A stretch of 64,000 nt of DNA from positions 1 to 64,000 of the forward strand of contig JBBEAY010000023.1 of assembly GCA_040882605.1 (NCBI GenBank), in the 5' to 3' direction. The notes under the pieces were generated by a model. It ran no database searches, was not told the origin of the DNA, and saw nothing but the letters and a program-made list of their open reading frames with translations. The translations under genes and the position numbers were made by a program. Of this stretch, positions 58,668 to 64,000 are shown piece by piece (position 1 is the first letter of the stretch; every line of letters starts with the position of its first letter). The stretch comes from JAOUEA01 sp040882605 (lineage in GTDB: Bacteria; Actinomycetota; UBA4738; HRBIN12).

Positions 58668-59452
58668 CTCATCCCCTCGAACAGCTCGCCGGCGCCGTCG
58701 ACGGCACCCTTGCACCCGCAGAACGCGCCACGCTGACGGAGCACCTGCGATCGTGCACGTCGTGTCGTGATGAGGTGAAGGTGGCGGCCGCCGCCAGAAG
58801 CGCCCTCAGGGCGATGCCCGCGCCGGCGGCACCCGACCTCGCAGCTGGGTTCACACCCGATCGCATCGCCGCCCTTACCTCCTCCGTCTCCTCGACGGTG
58901 CACTCGCCCTGGTCACGCAGGGTCGCCCCCGCCCTGGCGGCATCCGCGATCGTCGCGGTCCTCGCCCTGGTCGTGCCCCGCCTGGGCTCCTCGTCGAACG
59001 ACAGGAATATCGCGGCAAGCGGTCCAGCAACGGCCGACGTCGTGACCGACGGCCCCGTGCGGCTGCAGCTCGAAGACACCGACTACGACGTCGTCACCCT
59101 GAGCCAACTCACGGGCGAGCTCACCGCCTCGCTCGGCGCCGATACCACCGGTTCCACCGATGATGTTTCGGCGATCGAGGTGGGCTCCGGGGCTTCGGTG
59201 TCTAGCACTCCGAACGAGCAGCGGTTCGTGGGGAACGCGACGCGGCAGGCGGTCGCGTGCCTGAACAAGGCCTTCCCCCGCTACCCCGGCGAGATCGTCC
59301 AGGTGAGGCAGGCAGCGTTCGAGGGCGAGCCGGCCTACCTCGCCGTCGTGCTCGAGAGCGAGCCCGACGGCGCGCCCGCCGACGCCGTGTCGATCTGGGT
59401 CGCGGCGATCGAGGATTGCTCGATCCTGACCGTCACCCCGAAGAGCCTGTAG
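58664..59452 (+). CDS. Zinc-finger anti-sigma factor
   Basis: A 262-residue protein. H27, C31 and C34 form the HxxxCxxC anti-sigma zinc motif (EHLRSCTSC). One membrane helix lies at about 86-103, and a 155-residue extracytoplasmic domain follows, with two cysteines (AVACLNK, IEDCSIL). It should hold the SigM-like factor at the membrane and release it under stress. The GTG start overlaps the sigma stop, giving matched expression. Confidence 0.88.
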   Translation: MTHPLEQLAGAVDGTLAPAERATLTEHLRSCTSCRDEVKVAAAARSALRAMPAPAAPDLAAGFTPDRIAALTSSVSSTVHSPWSRRVAPALAASAIVAVLALVVPRLGSSSNDRNIAASGPATADVVTDGPVRLQLEDTDYDVVTLSQLTGELTASLGADTTGSTDDVSAIEVGSGASVSSTPNEQRFVGNATRQAVACLNKAFPRYPGEIVQVRQAAFEGEPAYLAVVLESEPDGAPADAVSIWVAAIEDCSILTVTPKSL

Positions 59453-59501
59453 CGCCGGCGCCTCGATCGCCGCAGCCGAAACCACCTTTGGAGCATGCGC
59501 C

Positions 59502-59528
59502 GGGAATACCCCAGCGTTCTTGGCTGTG
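59502..59528 (+). promoter_or_regulatory. Possible SigR/SigH-type promoter for trxBA
   Basis: GGGAAT at 59502-59507, an 18-base spacer, then GTG at 59526-59528. The SigR/SigH consensus is GGGAAT-N18-GTT, so the -35 element is exact and the -10 has one mismatch. It lies 17 bp upstream of trxB, a standard target of that regulon. Confidence 0.45.
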
Positions 59529-59544
59529 GGAGGATTTGCGGACC

Positions 59545-60483
59545 ATGACCGACGAACGCAGCGTGATCGTGATCGGATCGGGCCCCGCCGGCTACACGGC
59601 GGCGCTCTACGCGGCTCGGGCCAACCTCGCTCCCCTAGTGCTCAAGGGGCTCGAAGCCGGTGGACAGCTCATGCTGACGACCGACGTGGAGAACTATCCC
59701 GGGTTCCCCGACGGCCTCTTGGGACCCGAGATGATGGACCGATTCGAGAAGCAGGCGGCACGCTTCGGCACCGAGATCCTGCCCGTTCACGTCACCGAGG
59801 TCGACCTGTCGAGCCGTCCCTTCCTCGTGAAGGCCGGCGATCAGGAATGGCGGGCACAGACGCTGATCGTCGCAACTGGTGCGAGCGCCCGGTGGTTGGG
59901 CGTACCGGGCGAGGAACAGCTCCGCGGCAGAGGCGTGAGCGCATGCGCGACGTGCGATGGATTCTTCTTCCGCGATCGCGAGCTTGTGGTGGTTGGCGGA
60001 GGAGACACCGCCATGGAAGAGGCGACCTTCCTCACGAAGTTCGCCTCGAAGGTCACGATCGTGCACCGGCGCGACGAGTTCCGGGCCTCGAAGATCATGC
60101 AGGATCGCACGCTCGCGAACCCCAAGATCGAGGTGATCTGGAACGCGACCGTGAGCGAGATCCTGGGTGATGGCGGCGTCACCGGCGTGCGACTCACCGA
60201 CACCGTCACCGGCGAGGAGCGTGAGATGACGACCGACGGAGTCTTCATGGCGATCGGACACGATCCCAACACCTCGCTGTTCTTAGGACAGCTCGAGCTC
60301 GACGAGAACGGGTACGCGATCGTGCAGGAACCGCGCACGCTGACGAACCTTCCAGGTGTGTTCGCGGCCGGTGACGTGACCGATACGATCTATCGGCAAG
60401 CCGTGACCGCGGCCGGCCAGGGCTGCAAAGCCGCGATCGACGCCGAGCGATTCCTCGAGGAACAGGCGCATACGAACGTCTGA
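59545..60483 (+). CDS. trxB: Thioredoxin reductase
   Basis: A 312-residue flavoprotein that reduces thioredoxin with NADPH. The FAD motif is GSGPAGYTAALYAARA (11-26), the redox pair C134/C137 lies in ACATCDG, the NADPH motif is VVVGGGDTAMEEATFL, and GVFAAGDVTD with QAVTAAGQGC closes the FAD site. All motifs are intact. The start at 59545 places the FAD motif at the usual distance. It is followed after 65 bp by trxA. Confidence 0.96.
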   Translation: MTDERSVIVIGSGPAGYTAALYAARANLAPLVLKGLEAGGQLMLTTDVENYPGFPDGLLGPEMMDRFEKQAARFGTEILPVHVTEVDLSSRPFLVKAGDQEWRAQTLIVATGASARWLGVPGEEQLRGRGVSACATCDGFFFRDRELVVVGGGDTAMEEATFLTKFASKVTIVHRRDEFRASKIMQDRTLANPKIEVIWNATVSEILGDGGVTGVRLTDTVTGEEREMTTDGVFMAIGHDPNTSLFLGQLELDENGYAIVQEPRTLTNLPGVFAAGDVTDTIYRQAVTAAGQGCKAAIDAERFLEEQAHTNV

Positions 60484-60548
60484 TCGTGGGAATCACCCCC
60501 GAGGAGCGAGCGTTTGCACGCATGACGACTCATAGGAAGAGGGAGAAG

Positions 60549-60884
60549 ATGACGACCATGGCGAACGTGAACAGCGTGAACGATCAGGAGTTCCAGGGGG
60601 CGGTGCTCGATTCCGAGACCCCCGTGCTCGTGGACTTCTGGGCGGAGTGGTGCGTGCCTTGCCACATGGTCTCACCGGTGGTCGAGGAGATCGGGCAGGA
60701 CAAGGGCGAGACCCTGAAGGTCGTGAAGCTGAACATCGACGAGAACCCGCAGGCCACGCGCACCTACGGCGTGATGAGCATCCCAAGCCTCATCTTGTTC
60801 AAGGGAGGGCAAGAGGTGGCGCGCGTGATCGGCGCGAAACCGAAGGACGCGATCCTGCGCGACATCGAACCGCACCTGGTCTAA
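60549..60884 (+). CDS. trxA: Thioredoxin with CVPC active site
   Basis: A 111-residue thioredoxin. The active site reads WCVPC (residues 34-38) instead of the usual WCGPC, and the cis-proline loop is MSIPSLILF. The glycine to valine change inside the CxxC loop would be expected to alter redox potential. The start at 60549 has a GGGAGAAG ribosome-binding site; ATG at 60558 is possible. It forms a unit with trxB and precedes the CwlM-like gene by 40 bp. Confidence 0.94.
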   Translation: MTTMANVNSVNDQEFQGAVLDSETPVLVDFWAEWCVPCHMVSPVVEEIGQDKGETLKVVKLNIDENPQATRTYGVMSIPSLILFKGGQEVARVIGAKPKDAILRDIEPHLV

Positions 60885-60924
60885 CCGGTTGCCGCGAGGC
60901 ACGGCGGCGGGGCAGACTCGTGAT

Positions 60925-61953
60925 GTGCGCATCTACCGCCTCGGCGACGAAGGCCGCGAGGTCGGCGACATCCAAGAACGCCTGATCGGGCTCGGCCTCA
61001 CGATCGACGGCCACGAGCTCGCCGGACATTTCGAGGCGTCGACAGACGAAGCCGTTCGGGCGTTCCAGGCTCGTCGCAGCTTACGAGTCGACGGGCTCGT
61101 CGGGCCAGACACCTGGGGCCAGCTCGTCGAGGCCGGCTACCGGCTCGGCGACCGGACCCTGTACCTGCACTCTCCGTTCTTCCGAGGCGACGACGTGCGA
61201 GCCTTGCAGCGCAAGCTGAATGCGCTGGGCTTCGACGCCGGCCGCGAGGACGGCATGTTCGGCGCCGGCACGGATCGCGCGATGCGAGAGTTCCAGCGCA
61301 ATGTGGGCGACGAGCCCGACGGCATCGTGGGGCCGCACGCGATCGAGACGCTCGAGCGCATGCGTCCGCTCGAGTCGGCGCCGAGCCGCGCGGTGGTTCG
61401 GGAAGCCGAAGAGCTCCGCAGCACACGCCCCTCGATCGAGATGCAGGTGCTCGCCATCGACCCCGGCGACCCGGCCGACACCGGCGGGGCGTGCACCTAC
61501 TCGGTCGCAGAAGTGCTCCGTGATCAGCTCATCGCGATGGGCGCCAAGCCGGTACTGCTTCGCGAACGCGATGAGCGGCTCGGGCCCACCGAACGCGCTC
61601 GCGCGGCCAACGAGCTGGGCGCGGCCATGTGCGTCTCGATCGGGCTCGCGACCGGCTTGCCGCAGGCCTCAGGACCCACCGTGTCCTACTTCGGGAGCGA
61701 GCACACGCATTCTCCCGCCGGCATGTTGCTGGCCCAGCTCATCCTCGAGCAACTCGAGGCAGCGCTCGGAACCACGGGCCGCCTGCAGCCACTCGCGATC
61801 TCGATGCTGCGAGAGACCCGCATGCCCGCGGTGCAGATCGAGCCGGCGTTCCTGACGAACACACGCGAGGCTTCGCTCATCGATGATCCGCGGTTCGCCG
61901 ACCGCGTAGGCGTTGCCGTCGCGGCAGGCGTCAGGCGCTTCTTCGCCGGCTGA
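60925..61953 (+). CDS. cwlM: CwlM-like amidase-fold protein with degenerate zinc site
   Basis: A 342-residue protein of the CwlM type. Two peptidoglycan-binding domains (about 1-70, with EVGDIQERLIGLGL; about 76-145, with DDVRALQRKLNALGF) precede an amidase_3 fold (172-342). In active amidases the zinc ligands sit in DPGHGG, in a glutamate and in SLHAN. Here the first motif is IDPGD (D182 in place of His) and the third is CVSIGLATG with no histidine; only IEPAFLTN keeps the glutamate. Peptidoglycan hydrolysis is therefore unlikely. In mycobacteria CwlM regulates MurA, which fits. The GTG at 60925 (RIYRLGDEG) is the family start. Confidence 0.88.
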   Translation: MRIYRLGDEGREVGDIQERLIGLGLTIDGHELAGHFEASTDEAVRAFQARRSLRVDGLVGPDTWGQLVEAGYRLGDRTLYLHSPFFRGDDVRALQRKLNALGFDAGREDGMFGAGTDRAMREFQRNVGDEPDGIVGPHAIETLERMRPLESAPSRAVVREAEELRSTRPSIEMQVLAIDPGDPADTGGACTYSVAEVLRDQLIAMGAKPVLLRERDERLGPTERARAANELGAAMCVSIGLATGLPQASGPTVSYFGSEHTHSPAGMLLAQLILEQLEAALGTTGRLQPLAISMLRETRMPAVQIEPAFLTNTREASLIDDPRFADRVGVAVAAGVRRFFAG

Positions 61954-62089
61954 CGAGACGGATCAACGCTCCGAGCATCACTCCGAGCATCGCGGCGCGG
62001 ATCGCGCGATCGCGATCGGTGGGGTGGGGTCGCGAGGTGGCGGGCTCGTCTCGCGGAGGGCTCGACATCGCGGGCTATGCTACGCGCCC

Positions 62090-63052
62090 ATGCGCTTCTG
62101 CCTGATGCTCGAAGGACAGGAAGGCGTCACCTGGCCCGACTGGCTCGGCGCCGCGCGGATCGCCGAACGGCTCGGGTTCGAAGCGATCTTCACCTCTGAT
62201 CACTACCTATCGGTCATGCCTGATACCGGTCGCGACCGCGGCTCGTCCGACGCTTGGACGATGCTGTCGGCCCTCGCTGCATCGACCGAAACGATCCGGC
62301 TCGGCACGATGGTGTCGCCGGTCACGTTCCGCCCCCCGGCCGTGCTCGCCAAGGCCGCGGTGACGGTCGATCGGGTGAGTGATGGGCGGGTCGAGATCGG
62401 CATGGGCGCAGGCTGGTGGGAAGAGGAACACCGCGCCCACGGCTTCGCGTTCCCCGACACGCCGACGCGGTTCGACATGCTCGAAGAGCAGCTCGAGGTC
62501 GTACACGGACTTCTGACGCAAGAGCGGTTTACGTTCCAGGGCAATCATTACCAGCTCGACGACGTACCCTTCGCATCTAAAGGGGTTCAGGAGCCGCATC
62601 CACCCATCGTGATCGGGGGCGGCGACGGCCCGCGAGTTGCGGCGCTCGTCTCGCGTTGGGCCGACGAGTTCAACACGGTCGGCCCGTCGCCCGAGCAGGC
62701 GCGTGAGCGGTTCGGGGCAGTGCGCGATCGGCTCGACGCCGACGGTCGAGATCAGCACACGCTGACCACCTCGGTCATGACGTGGTGCTACGTGGGCGAG
62801 ACCGAGTCCGACGCCATGCGCGTGATCGAGAAGGCTCGCGCCAGAGCGATGCGGGTCGCGCGGTTCGAGGACGAGCTCGAGGAGCTCCGGGCGCATTGCA
62901 TCGTTGGCTCGACGGATCAGGCCGTCGAGCGATTGAACGAGTACGCCGCGGCGGGAGTGCAGAGGATCATGCTGAATCACGAGCTCTTCGACGACCTCGA
63001 GATGCTCGAGGTGTTGGCTGAGCGCGTCTTCCCGCAGGTGGATTCGATGTGA
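62090..63052 (+). CDS. LLM-class F420-dependent oxidoreductase
   Basis: A 320-residue luciferase-like TIM barrel. MRFCLMLEGQEGVTWPDWL starts the family, then FTSDHYLSV, LGTMVSPVTFRPPAVLAKAAV, GRVEIGMGAGWWEEEHRAHG and IVIGGGDGPRVAALVSRWAD, the pattern of actinobacterial F420-dependent LLM enzymes. The substrate is unknown. The start codon is the first with a suitable spacing from the motif. The stop overlaps the SDR start (GTGA), so the two oxidoreductases are cotranslated and may act in one pathway. Confidence 0.88.
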   Translation: MRFCLMLEGQEGVTWPDWLGAARIAERLGFEAIFTSDHYLSVMPDTGRDRGSSDAWTMLSALAASTETIRLGTMVSPVTFRPPAVLAKAAVTVDRVSDGRVEIGMGAGWWEEEHRAHGFAFPDTPTRFDMLEEQLEVVHGLLTQERFTFQGNHYQLDDVPFASKGVQEPHPPIVIGGGDGPRVAALVSRWADEFNTVGPSPEQARERFGAVRDRLDADGRDQHTLTTSVMTWCYVGETESDAMRVIEKARARAMRVARFEDELEELRAHCIVGSTDQAVERLNEYAAAGVQRIMLNHELFDDLEMLEVLAERVFPQVDSM

Positions 63053-63813
63053 GCGATTGGCCGAAGGTCGTGCTGATCACCGGCGGGGCGGGCGGCATGG
63101 GTCGCGCGACCGGAACACGCTTCAGGCGCGAGGGTGCGACCGTGGTGCTGGCGGACCTCGCAGCCGACGCGCTCGACTCGAGTTCGCGCGAGGTGACGGG
63201 CGCCGACACGGTGCTCGCCGACGTCAGCTCGGTGGCTGACTGCGAGCGCATGGTCGCGACGACGCTCGAGCGCCACGGACGTCTCGACGTGCTCGTCACC
63301 GCCGCTGGCGTGTGGGTTGAGGGCCCCAGCGCCGAGATGACCGAGGAGCAGTGGAACCGCACGATCGACGTGAACCTCAAGGGCACGTTCTTCGCGTGCC
63401 GCTCAGCGATCCCCGCCCTCGTCGCGAGCGAAGGCTGCATCGTGGCGATCTCGAGCGACTACGGTCTGGTCGGCGGTCCGGGTGCCGCGATCTACTGCGC
63501 ATCGAAGTTCGGAGTCAACGGCATCGTGCGTTCGTTGGCGCTTGAGCTTGCGCCGCAAGGGGTTCGCGTGAATAGCATCTGCCCGGCCGACGTCGACACG
63601 CCCATGCTCGCCGGGCAGGCGCGCGACTTCGGAGACGGCGACGAGGCCAGGTACCTCGCGACCTTGATGGCCACGCTCCCCCAGGGCGGCCGCGCCAGGT
63701 TCATCCGGGCCGACGAGATCGCGTCGGTGGTCGCGTTCCTCGCATCGGCCGAGGCCACACCGATCACGGGACTCTGCATGCCGGTCGAATGGGGTGTCAC
63801 GGCCGGGTACTGA
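63049..63813 (+). CDS. Short-chain dehydrogenase/reductase
   Basis: A 254-residue classical SDR with GTG start. The NAD(P)-binding motif is TGGAGGMGRATG (11-22), ADVSS follows the third strand, then VTAAGVW, the catalytic serine in AISSDYG and YCASK with the catalytic Tyr and Lys. PADVDTPM and the C-terminal GLCMPVEWG complete the fold. Cofactor preference cannot be fixed: the acid in VVLADLAAD suggests NAD. It is coupled to the LLM gene. Confidence 0.92.
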   Translation: MSDWPKVVLITGGAGGMGRATGTRFRREGATVVLADLAADALDSSSREVTGADTVLADVSSVADCERMVATTLERHGRLDVLVTAAGVWVEGPSAEMTEEQWNRTIDVNLKGTFFACRSAIPALVASEGCIVAISSDYGLVGGPGAAIYCASKFGVNGIVRSLALELAPQGVRVNSICPADVDTPMLAGQARDFGDGDEARYLATLMATLPQGGRARFIRADEIASVVAFLASAEATPITGLCMPVEWGVTAGY

Positions 63814-63865
63814 ACCGGATACCGAGTCCGTAGAGCGAGACCTGAGATCGAGAGAAGATAGCTAG

Positions 63866-64000
63866 ATGAACGAATGGCTCATCGTCTTCCCGTTCGCATT
63901 GGTTTCGCTGGCGGGCCTGATCTTCTGGGTGTGGGCGCTAGTCGACGCGATCGGCGTGAGCGACGACTCGCTGTACCGGACGGGCTCGAAGCTGTTGTGG
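63866..64000 (+). CDS. Small membrane protein, cut by the window edge
   Basis: The first 45 codons of a frame starting at ATG 63866, with AGAGAAGAT upstream as a ribosome-binding site. MNEWLIVFPFALVSLAG begins a membrane helix (about 4-28, ending FWVWALVDAIG), then DDSLYRTGSKLLW. The helix followed by WALVDAI and a soluble turn suggests a PLDc_N-type or other small membrane protein. The stop codon lies outside the window. Confidence 0.6.
   Translation, partial: MNEWLIVFPFALVSLAGLIFWVWALVDAIGVSDDSLYRTGSKLLW

Overview
The window is high-GC DNA from a free-living actinobacterium. Supporting this are the gene order CCA-adding enzyme / Nudix / DUF6049-like / MurJ / ECF sigma / anti-sigma / TrxB / TrxA / CwlM, which is typical of Actinomycetota; two F420-type luciferase-like oxidoreductases; a PadR-ino1 pair; a DUF222-HNH protein; and nickel superoxide dismutase with its maturation protease. 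A deep-branching class such as Acidimicrobiia would fit, but that is inference. I see no rRNA, tRNA, CRISPR array or prophage.

Region 1 (1-9924) is an RHS locus. A 7.07 kb rhs gene on the minus strand encodes a secreted 2356-residue YD-repeat protein with a C-terminal tip I do not recognise. A small gene immediately downstream is a candidate immunity gene. Further left lie a dead IS630-family element and a displaced, internally deleted copy of the rhs core that runs off the left edge.

Region 2 (10086-17020) holds a PAC2-family gene and a seven-gene minus-strand corrinoid operon. An adenosylcobalamin riboswitch and a hairpin over the ribosome-binding site precede btuF-btuC-btuD-cobO-cobU-cobT-cobS. 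Together these import corrinoid, adenosylate it and build the nucleotide loop: salvage rather than de novo synthesis.

Region 3 (17072-36171) is mixed accessory and housekeeping DNA. It holds tandem FMN split-barrel genes, a degenerate Doc-like toxin with a ribbon-helix-helix partner, PadR and inositol-1-phosphate synthase, a beta-propeller/cupredoxin fusion and a second cupredoxin, LLM oxidoreductase, two MFS transporters (one with MarR), a methyltransferase, ChrA, DUF222-HNH, TusA/DsrE, a monooxygenase, a matrixin-like protease and a frameshifted CSLREA/beta-helix/RTX gene.

Region 4 (35719-49306) holds the sodX/sodN divergon, a YchF-like GTPase, an ECF sigma factor with a membrane partner, a compact HicA-like two-gene pair, an MFS protein, a molybdate cluster (HTH-TOBE regulator, modA, modB, modC) and lepB. 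A P-type ATPase and an LtrA gene here are both damaged, with intact DUF1232 between them.

Region 5 (49316-64000) holds the CCA-adding enzyme, a 19-bp inverted repeat, pilT, Nudix, TauE/SafE, the DUF6049-like/murJ/sigma/anti-sigma block, trxB-trxA and a CwlM-like protein with degenerate zinc ligands. An LLM oxidoreductase, an SDR and a gene cut by the right edge follow.

Genes are often translationally coupled by GTGA, ATGA or TGATG overlaps. Four genes carry frameshifts or deletions. Some of these lesions are in homopolymers and could be assembly errors.
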